Assembly: GCF_025369935.1 (NCBI RefSeq)
Contig: NZ_CP104467.1
Span: forward strand, 6,579,001 to 6,643,000
From: Paenibacillus andongensis
GTDB lineage: Bacteria; Bacillota; Bacilli; Paenibacillales; NBRC-103111
Length of the DNA stretch: 64,000 nucleotides
Reading direction: 5' to 3'
In this document: positions 25,261 through 34,676 of the stretch, piece after piece
Layout: each line of letters opens with the position of its first letter
Numbering within the stretch: the stretch's first letter is position 1
Position numbers and translations under genes: made by a program
Notes under the pieces: model-generated
The model's database searches: none
What the model was told of the DNA's origin: nothing
The model's input: only the letters and a program-made list of their open reading frames with translations

Positions 25261-25289
25261 AAAGAAATTTCTTTGCGAGCGCGTATGCG

Positions 25290-25324
25290 AAAAAAAAGTA
25301 AGATTAGGTTAGCTAATCTTACTC
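25290..25324 (-). terminator. Terminator of the coiled-coil gene
   Basis: On the minus strand AGTAAGATTAG-CTAAC-CTAATCTTACT is followed by TTTTTTT, overlapping the stop region of the gene at 25327. Confidence 0.85.
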
Positions 25325-25326
25325 AT

Positions 25327-25590
25327 TTATTTCACCAATTTGAGTGTACGTATGCTAGCCGCGTGCTCCATCATCGTAACAGCAATACCGGCAATCTGCT
25401 CACCTTGCTGGATTTGAACTTGTTTGACCTCTTGCACCGAATCTTCAAGTTTTGTCAGTCGATCCTCAACATTTCCTAACCGCCTATCTATACTGTCAAC
25501 CCGATCTTTAATGGCCGTAACATCTGCGCCAATCTCATTCATTCTCCCAAGTATGGCACTTAAAAATTCACGATCTGTCATTTCAGCCAT
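25327..25590 (-). CDS. Small coiled-coil protein
   Basis: The ATG at 25590 lies 9 nt after AGGAGG and gives 87 residues. Heptad-like spacing (IKDRVDSIDRRLGNVEDRL, then TKLEDSVQEVKQ) predicts a long coiled coil. It resembles small XpaF1/XhlA-like or phage coiled-coil proteins only in general shape, and no function can be given. It stands alone with its own terminator. Confidence 0.7.
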   Translation of the reverse strand: MAEMTDREFLSAILGRMNEIGADVTAIKDRVDSIDRRLGNVEDRLTKLEDSVQEVKQVQIQQGEQIAGIAVTMMEHAASIRTLKLVK

Positions 25591-25711
25591 CAACTTCAAC
25601 CTCCTAATCATCAGAAGCTTTCTTCCATTCATTATAACCCAGAATCAATATAAAAAGAATCCCTTCTTTCCTCATCAAAACCATCCATAAACCGACTTTG
25701 ATAGTTAATTC

Positions 25712-26257
25712 TTAAAAATTAATCTCTGCATCTTTAAGCAGCGGGTGCTTCTGATCCTTATCCGATAAAATATGATTAGCTGTCGGCCAATCAATGCCAA
25801 TAGCAGGGTCACTCCATAAGATTCCCCTGTCATGTATAGAAGAGTAATACTCATCCACCTTGTATAACACTTGAGACAGGGGCTCAATCGTACAAAACCC
25901 ATGAGCAAACCCTTGAGGAACAAGCAGCTGGCGCTTATTAGCCGCACTGAGCGTAACGCCCACCCATTCACCGAAGGTAGGAGAGTCTTTACGTATATCA
26001 ACAGCGACATCATAAATAGCACCTGAAACAACTCGAACTAGCTTCGTTTGTGCTTTCGGATTCAACTGATAATGAAGCCCCCGCAAAACTCCGGTTTCTA
26101 CAGATAAAGAATGATTATCTTGAACAAAAGGAATATCTATTCCATACTCTTCCAGTTTCGCACGATGATAACTTTCCATAAAAAACCCCCGATGATCCCC
26201 ATGGACATCCGGCTCAATAATAAATAATCCTTGCAGCTTTGTGGCAATAACATTCAT
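25712..26257 (-). CDS. rfbC: dTDP-4-dehydrorhamnose 3,5-epimerase (copy 1)
   Basis: This 181-residue cupin enzyme of dTDP-L-rhamnose synthesis has the conserved RGFFMESY, FVQDNHSLS, LRGLHYQ (catalytic His region) and VLYKVDEYY segments. It is very similar, and equal in length, to a second copy at 42824-43369. This copy stands alone, upstream of nothing rhamnose-related, just outside the initiating sugar transferase gene. The duplication may reflect recombination at the cluster edge. Confidence 0.95.
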   Translation of the reverse strand: MNVIATKLQGLFIIEPDVHGDHRGFFMESYHRAKLEEYGIDIPFVQDNHSLSVETGVLRGLHYQLNPKAQTKLVRVVSGAIYDVAVDIRKDSPTFGEWVGVTLSAANKRQLLVPQGFAHGFCTIEPLSQVLYKVDEYYSSIHDRGILWSDPAIGIDWPTANHILSDKDQKHPLLKDAEINF

Positions 26258-26343
26258 AAGCTAGATCACCTCTGTAACTAACGTATGCATGATTATTTAT
26301 AATTGCCTCTGGCTCGTGCTCCAGTTTCCGACATTTTCAAAAC

Positions 26344-26390
26344 AAAAAAAGAAACTGCCAGGAGCTATAAATAGCCTCAGCAGTCTCTTC
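26344..26390 (-). terminator. Terminator of the 41-residue membrane protein gene
   Basis: On the minus strand AGAGACTGCTGAGGCTA and TAGCTCCTGGCAGTTTCT pair with few mismatches and are followed by TTTTTTG. Confidence 0.7.
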
Positions 26391-26404
26391 ATTTATGAAT
26401 ACGT

Positions 26405-26530
26405 CTACCACATATACACAACACCAGCAATAATGGCCGCCCAGATCAGGGAGCCGAACACAACACCAACAATCAACCCTTTGCCAACCGACAAATGATC
26501 ATCCTGGTAAGCGTCTTCATGATCGATCAT
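26405..26530 (-). CDS. 41-residue single-helix membrane protein
   Basis: The ATG at 26530 follows GGGGAGG by about 8 nt. The product has an acidic N-terminus (MIDHEDAYQDDH), then one glycine-rich hydrophobic helix (KGLIVGVVFGSLIWAAIIAG) and the end VVYMW. A dedicated terminator downstream supports a real transcript. It lies between the sugar transferase and rfbC. Its function is unknown. Confidence 0.65.
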   Translation of the reverse strand: MIDHEDAYQDDHLSVGKGLIVGVVFGSLIWAAIIAGVVYMW

Positions 26531-26612
26531 AAGAATAACCTCCCCGCATACTAAGTATATGCATAGTATGGGGAAGATGTTGACGAATCATGCGGTTGAT
26601 GAGAAAAAATTT

Positions 26613-28019
26613 TTAGTACGCATTTTTATTAATAAAACCGTTAATAATCGTTCTCCAAATAATTTTAATATCAAATAAAAAAGTCCAATTTTCGATATAA
26701 AAAATGTCGTGCTTGATACGTTCTTCGATCGAAGTATCTCCCCTTAAACCATTGCTCTGCGCCCAACCAGTAATCCCAGGACGAATATGATGCTTCACCA
26801 TATACTTCGGAACTTCTTCCTTGAATTGTTCCACGAAATAAGGACGCTCCGGCCTTGGACCAACGACACTCATATGCCCAAAAAGTACATTAAAAAACTG
26901 CGGCAGCTCATCAAGACTCGTTTTGCGGAGGAAGGTTCCGACCTTCGTTCGCCGCGGGTCATTTTCAACCGTCCACTCCGTATTTGAGGCACTCTCTGCC
27001 AACACATTCATACTGCGGAACTTATACATCATAAACCTTCTACGGTTCAGACCTACGCGCTCTTGCTTGAAAATAATTGGACCAGGAGAAGTTAACTTAA
27101 TAGCAATAACAGATGCAATCATAACGGGCAACGTGATGAGAATGGCCACGGAGGCGAAAATAATATCGAAAGCTCGCTTGAAAAGTCGATTCCGGAACTC
27201 ATCCAGCGGGATATCACGTACGTTAATCAACGGCATATCAGCAAAATTATCGAAATAAGGACGTGACGGTAAGATATCATAAAAGTCCGGTATGATCAGT
27301 GTTTTGACGCCAATTTTTTCACACACATTGATAATACTGCCGAACTTACGATGTGCATCTAAAGGTAGAGCGATAATAACCTCATCGATGATGAGATCGT
27401 TCAGAATGGACTCCAGATCGTCAATCTTTCCAATAATTGGCTTAAAGCTCTGGTAAGTGATTTCGTGTTTCTCTTGATAATCATCGAGGAAACCAACAAC
27501 TTCGTATCCTAGCTCTGGATGCTGTCTCAGCTTCGTGTAGAACTGACGGCCCAATGAACCAGCGCCAAGAATAAGAATGAACTGCTTGTTATAGCCTTTT
27601 TGCCTGACGCGTTTAAGTGAAATTTTAATCATATAACGGTAAAAACTGATGAAGAGAATATTGTTCACAAGGAATAATAAGAGATAAGAACGTGAAACGT
27701 CGACTTCTTTTAAAATGAACAAAACACTTAACAGCAGCAGCAAGCTGAATATATGAACTTGTATTATTTTCAGAACCTCATATGAGAACTGCTTCCTTCG
27801 CTTAGGTGTATAAAAGTTCATCATATAACTGAGTATAATTGCTATTATCGCATAACTTACACTCCACATTATGTAATGCTTAAATGGAAGAGGAGAAACA
27901 AATGGAATCCAGCCGCTTCTAAATTTCAGCCACCATGAAAATAAGAACACGAGCTGAATACATATGAAGTCGGCCAGTGCATAAAGTTGTGTCAAGAACC
28001 CCTGACTCTGTCGAATCAA
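26613..28019 (-). CDS. Initiating polyprenyl-phosphate sugar-phosphate transferase (WbaP/WsaP-like)
   Basis: A 468-residue membrane enzyme with four or five N-terminal helices (to about residue 130) and a CoA-binding-like central domain with GAGSLGRQFYTKL near 150. The C-terminal catalytic domain runs from about residue 275 (KRAFDIIFASVAI, then QERVGLNRRRFMMYKFRSM and DELPQFFNVLFG). Such proteins move a sugar-1-phosphate, often galactose or glucose, from UDP onto undecaprenyl phosphate and start glycan assembly. The TTG at 28019 has GAGGTG 8 nt upstream. It is the likely first enzyme for the ABC-exported glycan encoded here. Confidence 0.93.
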   Translation of the reverse strand: MIRQSQGFLTQLYALADFICIQLVFLFSWWLKFRSGWIPFVSPLPFKHYIMWSVSYAIIAIILSYMMNFYTPKRRKQFSYEVLKIIQVHIFSLLLLLSVLFILKEVDVSRSYLLLFLVNNILFISFYRYMIKISLKRVRQKGYNKQFILILGAGSLGRQFYTKLRQHPELGYEVVGFLDDYQEKHEITYQSFKPIIGKIDDLESILNDLIIDEVIIALPLDAHRKFGSIINVCEKIGVKTLIIPDFYDILPSRPYFDNFADMPLINVRDIPLDEFRNRLFKRAFDIIFASVAILITLPVMIASVIAIKLTSPGPIIFKQERVGLNRRRFMMYKFRSMNVLAESASNTEWTVENDPRRTKVGTFLRKTSLDELPQFFNVLFGHMSVVGPRPERPYFVEQFKEEVPKYMVKHHIRPGITGWAQSNGLRGDTSIEERIKHDIFYIENWTFLFDIKIIWRTIINGFINKNAY

Positions 28020-28025
28020 TGCAAA

Positions 28026-28892
28026 TCACCTCGCTGGACGTAGTTTATTTCTTGCTAAGGAGAGTATAAATTTTAGGCTAACACCTGCATAAACCATCGT
28101 ATTCGTTAACCAGGAATACTTCTTACGATAATGCTTATTATGAAATAAAATCATAGCTCTATGGAACTCATATATGATCTTAAAAGGCTTCCTACGACTG
28201 CTTGCGCCTTTGTGGTGGACAATTTGAGTGCGAGGGTAATAATAATTGACCCATCCCGCTTCCTTAATTCTATAACACCAATCTATATCCTCGCCATACA
28301 TAAAAAATTCCTCATCAAGCATACCTACTTGTTGAATAGCCTCGCGACGGATTAACATGAAGGCCCCTACGAGCGAGTCAATGGGATAGGCTTCATCTGG
28401 ACTAAGGTAACCTAACTGATATTGGTTGAATCGAGGGATCTTAGGGAATAACTTAGAGAAACCAAATGCATAGTAAAAGGACGCTGAAGGCGTTGGAAAG
28501 CCCCTCTTGCAGGCTTTGTCTAGCGAGCCGTCTGGAAGTACGATTTTACAGCCGCTGGCTCCTACGGTTGGGTTCTCGTCCATGAAGTGTAGCATGACGT
28601 CTAATGTGTCGGGTTGAACGATAGTGTCAGAGTTTAAAAGTAGGACATAACGTCCCTTGGCAACTCGGATGCCCTGATTATTCGCTTTTGAGAAGCCTAC
28701 GTTATCTGTATTGGCGATGCAAACCACTTGTGGGAACTGCTTATTCACTGATTGTATGATGCCATCATTTGAGTCATTGTCAATTAAGATGATTTCATAT
28801 ATGTAAGATGTAGCAGACAAAAAAACTGATTGTAAACAAGCTAATGTCAGGTCGCGTGTCTTATAATTTAGTACAATAATACTTAAATCCAC
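28026..28892 (-). CDS. GT2 family glycosyltransferase
   Basis: This 288-residue cytosolic GT-A enzyme has an N-terminal VLNYKTRDLTL, the nucleotide-binding LLNSDTIVQPD (DxD-like) near 95 and a catalytic EDIDWCYRIKEAGW near 205, as in rhamnosyltransferases of GT2. The GTG start has GAGG about 8 nt upstream. It ends 6 bp before the sugar transferase gene, so the two are coupled. Donor and acceptor are not shown by sequence; rhamnose is plausible from the rfb genes. Confidence 0.9.
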   Translation of the reverse strand: MDLSIIVLNYKTRDLTLACLQSVFLSATSYIYEIILIDNDSNDGIIQSVNKQFPQVVCIANTDNVGFSKANNQGIRVAKGRYVLLLNSDTIVQPDTLDVMLHFMDENPTVGASGCKIVLPDGSLDKACKRGFPTPSASFYYAFGFSKLFPKIPRFNQYQLGYLSPDEAYPIDSLVGAFMLIRREAIQQVGMLDEEFFMYGEDIDWCYRIKEAGWVNYYYPRTQIVHHKGASSRRKPFKIIYEFHRAMILFHNKHYRKKYSWLTNTMVYAGVSLKFILSLARNKLRPAR

Positions 28893-28958
28893 TTGAAAAC
28901 CTCATTCTTGTTGATTTAGTTACATTGATTATAACATGGGTTTATAAATTTTAGATTA

Positions 28959-28991
28959 AAAAAAAGACTAGCTTCATTTAGCTAATCTTAC
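28959..28991 (-). terminator. Terminator after the upstream GT2 gene
   Basis: On the minus strand AAGATTAGCT-AAATGA-AGCTAGTCTT is followed by TTTTTTT. Part of its sequence (AGTAAGATTAGCTAA) repeats that of the terminator at 25290-25324. Confidence 0.8.
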
Positions 28992-28996
28992 TTGGG

Positions 28997-29962
28997 CTAT
29001 TTTACAAACCATCTATTGATTTCTGAACTCACTATTTTTTGCTTACTTTGAATGATACAGCGCTTTTTCATTAGCTCTGAATACTTGCGAAAAAAGCTAG
29101 ACCAAGCTCCAAGCAGCTTTGGTTCCCGCAAAAGAGCGTAAGCAAAGCTGAGACATTCGTACACCAACAGTGGAATGATATGCTTCAGTACCATAGAGAT
29201 TCGATCGTTCTTCACCATCATTTTATAGCGATTAATATAGGACAATCTTCTAACAAAAAGCGGTTTGCTGCTCCTGCCGCCTTCCTTCCAGCCCCGTTCA
29301 TGGTACGCGATCGCAGCTGGCTCATAAATCGCCTTCCAGCCTAATAATTGCGCACGCCAAGCCACATCTACATCTTCTTTATAAGCAAAAAAGTCCTCAT
29401 CAAAAAATTCACCATCAATACTAATGTCATTGATCATCTCGCGTGAATACATGGCAGCAGCGCCAGAAACACCAAACACTTCTTCCGTGTGTTGAAAATG
29501 ATCGCTGGTCTGGTGAGCGCCGCGGTCAAAGGCTCTTCGTGCTTTGTTTATAATGAGTCCCGTGCTATCGATGTGGTTAGGGGCAGCTTTGAAAAGTAAT
29601 TTGCCTGTTGCGCTGCCTGCTTGAGTGTTATTCTGCATCGCAAGTATTGTGTTACGAACATAATCCGGCTCAAGGACGACATCTGGATTGAGGATTAAAC
29701 AATAATCCGTTTCTGTCATCCTAATAGCTTGATTGTGCCCGCCGGCGAAGCCATTGTTCCGCTCATTTCGAACGATTGTGCATAAAACTTGCCATTTTGC
29801 CAGCGTTTGCAATGTATCATCCTTGGATGCATTGTCTATGACAATGATATGGTCAATTGAATGGGTTTGTCTGCGAACCGCTTCCAAGCAATCCTCTATA
29901 TGTTCAGCGCTATTATAAGTGACAATATGGACACTGACTGTCCGTTTGTTGTTGGCTTCCAA
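28997..29962 (-). CDS. GT2 family glycosyltransferase (rhamnosyltransferase-like)
   Basis: A 321-residue GT-A enzyme with HIVTYNSAEHIEDCL at the start, LILNPDVVLEPDY near 95 and the catalytic-region EDVDVAWRAQLLGW near 195, followed by a C-terminal segment with a membrane-associating helix. The TTG start has GAGGAGG about 10 nt upstream. It resembles WsaC/WsbD-like rhamnosyltransferases in general plan, but the exact linkage cannot be given. Confidence 0.9.
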   Translation of the reverse strand: MEANNKRTVSVHIVTYNSAEHIEDCLEAVRRQTHSIDHIIVIDNASKDDTLQTLAKWQVLCTIVRNERNNGFAGGHNQAIRMTETDYCLILNPDVVLEPDYVRNTILAMQNNTQAGSATGKLLFKAAPNHIDSTGLIINKARRAFDRGAHQTSDHFQHTEEVFGVSGAAAMYSREMINDISIDGEFFDEDFFAYKEDVDVAWRAQLLGWKAIYEPAAIAYHERGWKEGGRSSKPLFVRRLSYINRYKMMVKNDRISMVLKHIIPLLVYECLSFAYALLREPKLLGAWSSFFRKYSELMKKRCIIQSKQKIVSSEINRWFVK

Positions 29963-30181
29963 ACTAAATCAGCCTCCTCTTTCTTCTCCATTATACGAAA
30001 TTGGCAATCGAAACAAAACGACATTTTCCAATAATAAGAAATGTAAATCCAAAAAGCCATCACTACGCGCAAACGCATAACGACAGCTCTCTGTTTAGTT
30101 ATATTTCTCAACAATCTGTTTGAATCAAAAAAATTAATGTCCTTATATGAAAGCAAATTAGGAATAGTAATAGTTATGCCC
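29963..30181. other. 219-bp intergenic gap, no gene seen
   Basis: AT-rich sequence between two minus-strand glycosyltransferase genes. Short open frames lack an RBS and show no family features. It probably holds the promoter for the GT2 gene at 28997-29962, but no convincing -35/-10 pair stands out. Confidence 0.5.
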
Positions 30182-31813
30182 TTACAATCTATTAAGGAGT
30201 TTCCTTAATTTTAGCCTTATATTTTGTGGAAACAGCTTATAACATGCCCTTAGGAAAGTTTTTATGAACCCTTCGTTTTCCAATTGGTTTAATCTATTGA
30301 CAACCAATTGATTATAAGCTTGAAGCTCCTCATAGCGACTTTTTAACATCTGTGTATATTCTGAATTTTCGCAATATATTTTCTCAACCTCTTTTGAGTG
30401 GAGTTCCAAGCGAGAATAGTTTTCTACATATTCATGTAGTTTCCGTTGCAATTCTAGCAGTTCCCATTGCAAATGTTGCACTTCTCGTTGCAATTCAAAT
30501 TTACCGTGGATTAAACTATCAATGGTTTGTTCAAAATCATTATTTATTTGTTCTTCGAAGCTCTGAATTTCAGCACTCAAGAAAAGCCTTTTATCCAAAA
30601 GCTCGTCAGCTAGCTGGTTATTTACAACTATGCGGTATTGTTCATTTGTGTTTTTGTAATAATCAATACATTCTTTTAGTTTTTCATTATTAATATTAAA
30701 CAGTTCAACTAAGTCTTGCTCAGAATCCAAAACAAGTCCATTTCTAAAATGCTTTACTTGATCTGCAATATTTCCACTGTCTTTGTAAGTGATAACAAAA
30801 CAGTTTGCCTCCAGGCTTTCATAATAGGTGTAATTATAATTGCCGAACCAATTTGACCATAGTAGTACTACATCAATTTTATGTTCGATCAGCCTTGAGG
30901 TAGTATCCTGGTTAGCACCATTGTGAAAACTCGTGTCAATAAAAATAGTCCCCGCCAATGATTGATTAATTACAGTAAAATGATAGAATTCATAGTCTGA
31001 TCTATTGGGGATATCATTAATTTTCATCCAAGCATCCCAACCCTTGTTCTTAAGGGGATACCCAAGGAATGCAACTCGTATTCTCTTATTAGATTGTGAA
31101 TTATGAGAAGTAATCCCTTTCAATGGAATTACATTTTGATGAGGAACCACTCTAACACTTTGTTCTAGATGCTTAAATATTCGTAGAAAGATACGCTTTC
31201 CATTTTCAGATGGTGACACAATAGTAACGTTATGCTTAATAAACAACTTATTTATAGATTCATAGTGTTCTATGCGGTTCTCGCCATGACGACAGGTTTT
31301 ACAACACGGAGAACCGATGGGTGCGGGACCGCAGAATTCCTCATCATTATAAAACAAAAAAATATTACGACAAATAGAGTAATAATCGTGGAAAATATGA
31401 AGAACCGGAACATCATGTTTTTCATTTATTCTGCTAATTATCTCGTCAATCATCGAAATATTCATTAGGAATAGACTATTGATAAAAATGCTTAGGAGAT
31501 TGATCTTATTTGCCGTAATGAGTGTTCCGATGTAGGAAGCTACTTGCCATGCTGTTAGAAAACAAACTGTTTCATTATCAACCACAACTTCAACAATCAT
31601 ATTTTTAGGTTCGATCTTATGAGCGTCATAATTATATGCAGTGATTAGAGCTACACAAGAAATTTTACGATCACTCATCATTTTTTGCAGATCTAACACG
31701 TACTTTTGTGAACCTGAGGTAATCTTTCGGTAATCATCATGACAAAATGAAATCACACAATCTTTATATTTTAAATGATTTAATATTTTCTCAATTCCCC
31801 CACTTTGTATCAA
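30182..31813 (-). CDS. GT4-like glycosyltransferase with a C-terminal coiled coil
   Basis: This 543-residue protein appears to have a GT-B fold. The N-terminal half has HIFHDYYSICRN with a following cysteine pair (SPCCKTC) seen in some GT4 enzymes; the C-terminal Rossmann half contains AFLGYPLKNKGWDAW and YYESLEANCFVITYKDSG. Residues about 420-510 form a long coiled coil, then a basic tail (RLKLRKLLNRL) that may bind the membrane. The start is a TTG at 31813 with GAGGG 10 nt upstream, overlapping the end of the LpxA-like gene by 23 bp. The coiled coil may dock it to other cluster enzymes. Confidence 0.75.
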   Translation of the reverse strand: MIQSGGIEKILNHLKYKDCVISFCHDDYRKITSGSQKYVLDLQKMMSDRKISCVALITAYNYDAHKIEPKNMIVEVVVDNETVCFLTAWQVASYIGTLITANKINLLSIFINSLFLMNISMIDEIISRINEKHDVPVLHIFHDYYSICRNIFLFYNDEEFCGPAPIGSPCCKTCRHGENRIEHYESINKLFIKHNVTIVSPSENGKRIFLRIFKHLEQSVRVVPHQNVIPLKGITSHNSQSNKRIRVAFLGYPLKNKGWDAWMKINDIPNRSDYEFYHFTVINQSLAGTIFIDTSFHNGANQDTTSRLIEHKIDVVLLWSNWFGNYNYTYYESLEANCFVITYKDSGNIADQVKHFRNGLVLDSEQDLVELFNINNEKLKECIDYYKNTNEQYRIVVNNQLADELLDKRLFLSAEIQSFEEQINNDFEQTIDSLIHGKFELQREVQHLQWELLELQRKLHEYVENYSRLELHSKEVEKIYCENSEYTQMLKSRYEELQAYNQLVVNRLNQLENEGFIKTFLRACYKLFPQNIRLKLRKLLNRL

Positions 31814-32588
31814 TCTTCATACACCCTCTTTTCGACTTCTCAATAAACTGCATTAAGCTTGAGAACTTATCACATTCTTGAAATTGTCTTTTCAACATTA
31901 CTCGATCTTCTTTCGAAATAGAAGGGTAAGAGCTTGTTGCAAATGAGTTTAAAATAATCTCCAATTGACTTATCTGATCGATACTGAATCCATTTCTCTC
32001 TAACCCGATTTTGTTTACTTTTTTAATCAGTGCAGGATTTCCATCGACCAGAAAATAAGGAGGAATATCTCTAACCACCTTTGCCATAGCACCTATCATT
32101 ACGTATTTACCCACCTTAGTAAACTGATGTGTAAATGCTGACATTCCAATGTGTGCATAATCATCTACCTGGGTATGACCAGAAATCCGCACATGGGCAG
32201 ATAATGTAGTTGAATTTCCAATAATAGCATCATGACCTATATATGCGCCGTGACCAATATGATTGCTATTACCAATAAATGTATTGCAATTAGATTCTTT
32301 AGACCTCGCGATGATAGTATGGTCATTAATCATATTATTTGAACCAATCATTAGTCCTGATACAATAGCTTTATCAAAATCTTTAAGATTTGGAAGGGCA
32401 CCAATTGAACAAAAACTTCCTATATAAGTCCCGCTGCTTATTGAAGTGTTGTGATGAATTTTTGTATGACTACAAATGATAACCCCTTCACCAATACTCA
32501 CATTATCACCAATAATTGAATATTCACCAATGCTAACATTCTCTCCAATCATTACATTTTGACCAATAATTGCACTTTCATGAATCAT
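31791..32588 (-). CDS. LpxA-like left-handed beta-helix acyltransferase
   Basis: A 265-residue protein of hexapeptide repeats ([IV]G-N-N pattern from residue 8 to about 185) with a helical C-terminus, the length and layout of LpxA (262 residues in E. coli). Conserved spots include SNHIGHGAYIGHDA (equivalent to the catalytic-His region), HQFTKVGKYVMIGA and PPYFLVDGNPA. LpxA transfers a hydroxyacyl chain from ACP to UDP-GlcNAc in lipid A synthesis, which Gram-positives lack. Here it lies between a DegT aminotransferase and a GT, so transfer of an acyl group to a nucleotide amino sugar is the natural inference. Confidence 0.88.
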   Translation of the reverse strand: MIHESAIIGQNVMIGENVSIGEYSIIGDNVSIGEGVIICSHTKIHHNTSISSGTYIGSFCSIGALPNLKDFDKAIVSGLMIGSNNMINDHTIIARSKESNCNTFIGNSNHIGHGAYIGHDAIIGNSTTLSAHVRISGHTQVDDYAHIGMSAFTHQFTKVGKYVMIGAMAKVVRDIPPYFLVDGNPALIKKVNKIGLERNGFSIDQISQLEIILNSFATSSYPSISKEDRVMLKRQFQECDKFSSLMQFIEKSKRGCMKIDTKWGN

Positions 32589-32606
32589 TCGGTAGCCTTC
32601 TCCTTT

Positions 32607-33704
32607 TTAAAACCTATTAATAGTAGTAATAATTCGTTCAATTTCAAAAAGAGTTAACCCCGGATGAACAGGAATTGATACCACTTCATGTTTTATGCTG
32701 TTAGAAACTCCAAGTCTTCTGTTGTATTCTTTCTCTAATAAATCAGTTGCTCTATAACATACTTGTTCCGGAATCGTATAGGGGTAATAAATTGAAGTAC
32801 CAATTCCTTCCTTTTCCATATGCGCTATGAAAGCATCCCGCATACCATTTACAATACGTAATGTATATTGATTATAGACATGCCTCGCACCTGCAACCTC
32901 TTGTGGCTTGATAATATAAACATGGTCGAGATTCTCATCATAGAGAGCTGCATGTTCTCTTCTTGCAAAATTGAATCGATCCAACTTTTTTAGTTGACAT
33001 AAGCCAATTGCCGCTGAAATCTCGGATAAACGATAGTTGTACCCAATGAATTCAAATTGATTCCTTGCCTTTATGCCATGCTGAATAAGTTGACTTGCAT
33101 ATACTGCCGCCTTCTCATCCCTAAAAATCACCATACCACCTTCGGCAGTTGTCATATTTTTTGTCGGGTAAAAACTGAATGCACTAGCATCCCCGAATGT
33201 ACCCAACTTACGTCCTTCCCATTCTGCCCCATGCGCCTGTGCACAATCCTCAATAAGCAGCAACTGATACTTATTTACAATTTTCTGTATTTGATCCATA
33301 TCGCAACTCTGACCAAACAAATGAACAATTACAATTGCTTTAACGCCATCGTGCTCCTGAAGAATCTGTTCAATACTATATGAAGAGATATTCATCGTTG
33401 TTTCATCAATATCAGCAAAAATTGGAATTGCCCCAGCGTGTACAATTACATTAGCTGTCGCGATAAATGAGAATGCTGTGGTAATGACCTTATCACCCTC
33501 TTTAATCCCAAGTGCTCTAAGAGCTATTTCTAATGCAGTTGTCCCAGAAGAAGCAGCAACACAAAAACCGTGGTTTAGATACTCTGAAAACTCTCTTTGA
33601 AATAGAGCTACATTCTCTCCACTAGCCAATTGACCACTTCTCAATACAGCACTTACTGCATCTATCTCCTCTTGACCAATCTGTGGTTGTGCAATTTTAA
33701 TCAT
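32607..33704 (-). CDS. DegT/DnrJ/EryC1 sugar aminotransferase
   Basis: A 365-residue PLP-dependent aminotransferase. Visible are SSGTTALEIALRALG (phosphate-binding), ATAFSFIATANV-type segment, DCAQAHGAEWEG, and the PLP lysine in YPTKNMTTAEGG near residue 182. Such enzymes aminate a keto-sugar nucleotide. It overlaps the BKACE gene by 8 bp and precedes the LpxA-like gene by 18 bp, forming a coupled set likely to make an acylamino sugar. Confidence 0.93.
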   Translation of the reverse strand: MIKIAQPQIGQEEIDAVSAVLRSGQLASGENVALFQREFSEYLNHGFCVAASSGTTALEIALRALGIKEGDKVITTAFSFIATANVIVHAGAIPIFADIDETTMNISSYSIEQILQEHDGVKAIVIVHLFGQSCDMDQIQKIVNKYQLLLIEDCAQAHGAEWEGRKLGTFGDASAFSFYPTKNMTTAEGGMVIFRDEKAAVYASQLIQHGIKARNQFEFIGYNYRLSEISAAIGLCQLKKLDRFNFARREHAALYDENLDHVYIIKPQEVAGARHVYNQYTLRIVNGMRDAFIAHMEKEGIGTSIYYPYTIPEQVCYRATDLLEKEYNRRLGVSNSIKHEVVSIPVHPGLTLFEIERIITTINRF

Positions 33705-34527
33705 TTTTTCGTTCCTTTACTCCTAGTATTTTGGCCATTTCCAAAGAATCAGCTACTTCACAACCTAACGTTTGAATCATTCCTGCCGCCCGGCTTACAA
33801 ATTCCATATTATTTTTTACAGGAACTCCTTTCAGAAAGTAACGATTGTCTTCCATTCCTGTTCGAATCACATCGCAACCATTTAAAATGGAAATAAAATT
33901 AACCGGTAACTGCATTCCTGCAATACCGGCAGCGGACCAAGTATAACCTTTTGGAACCGAGTCGAGAATCCATTGTATATTATTATAATCGGGCTTCATC
34001 CCCCCGATTGATCCAATGACAAATTGAATAAGTGCGTTTTTTTCAACTAAACCAAGTTCAGACAAATGCATTAACTCTTTTAACATTCTGGGATTAAATA
34101 TTTCAAATTCAGGCTTAACTTCATACTCATCCATAGCTTGAAGAATATCTCTCACAAATTTCTTTGAGTTTTTAATTCCACCATCAGGTCGTTTGACAGA
34201 AGTTACTTCTATTGACGCTAAATCTGGTTTTAATTCCATTAATCTTATTCGTTCTTTATCGGAAATATCGACAAGATGATTGGAGGTAGATATGCATACC
34301 AAGATATCACATTTTTCACGAATTCCCGTTAATACTTCCTTGTATAATGAAGCATCCAACGATGGACGTTCATACTTATCGCGAACATGGATATGAACCA
34401 TTGCAGCCCCTGCAACGGAACATTCACACGCACAATGGATAATTTCATCTACGGTAACAGGAAGTCCAGGCATTGTTTCTTTTCTAGTCATTGAACCGGT
34501 TATCGCAGCACAGATGCCAATTTTTTT
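33697..34527 (-). CDS. BKACE family enzyme (DUF849, 3-keto-5-aminohexanoate cleavage-like)
   Basis: A 276-residue TIM-barrel protein. Family signs are AAITGSMTRKETMPGLPVT at the start, the zinc-binding MVHIHVRDKYERPS near 45, PEFEIFNPRML near 125 and a C-terminal RTGMEDN. BKACE enzymes combine a beta-keto acid with acetyl-CoA to yield acetoacetate and a new acyl-CoA. I start at ATG 34527 (AAGGAG 4-5 nt upstream) rather than a GTG 14 codons earlier. Its place in a glycan cluster next to an aminotransferase and acyltransferase is unusual; it may supply the acyl-CoA donor (inference). Confidence 0.9.
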   Translation of the reverse strand, partial: KKIGICAAITGSMTRKETMPGLPVTVDEIIHCACECSVAGAAMVHIHVRDKYERPSLDASLYKEVLTGIREKCDILVCISTSNHLVDISDKERIRLMELKPDLASIEVTSVKRPDGGIKNSKKFVRDILQAMDEYEVKPEFEIFNPRMLKELMHLSELGLVEKNALIQFVIGSIGGMKPDYNNIQWILDSVPKGYTWSAAGIAGMQLPVNFISILNGCDVIRTGMEDNRYFLKGVPVKNNMEFVSRAAGMIQTLGCEVADSLEMAKILGVKERKND

Positions 34528-34676
34528 CATTGCACTCCTTCTGGAATTTCTTAATGAAACACCACTCACTAAATAAAATATTGTTACTCAATTATACTGT
34601 CAAAATAATAGATTGGACATGTATATATTTAACTTTCAGTGCTTTTCGGACTACATATTATTCCTGAAGCTATGTA

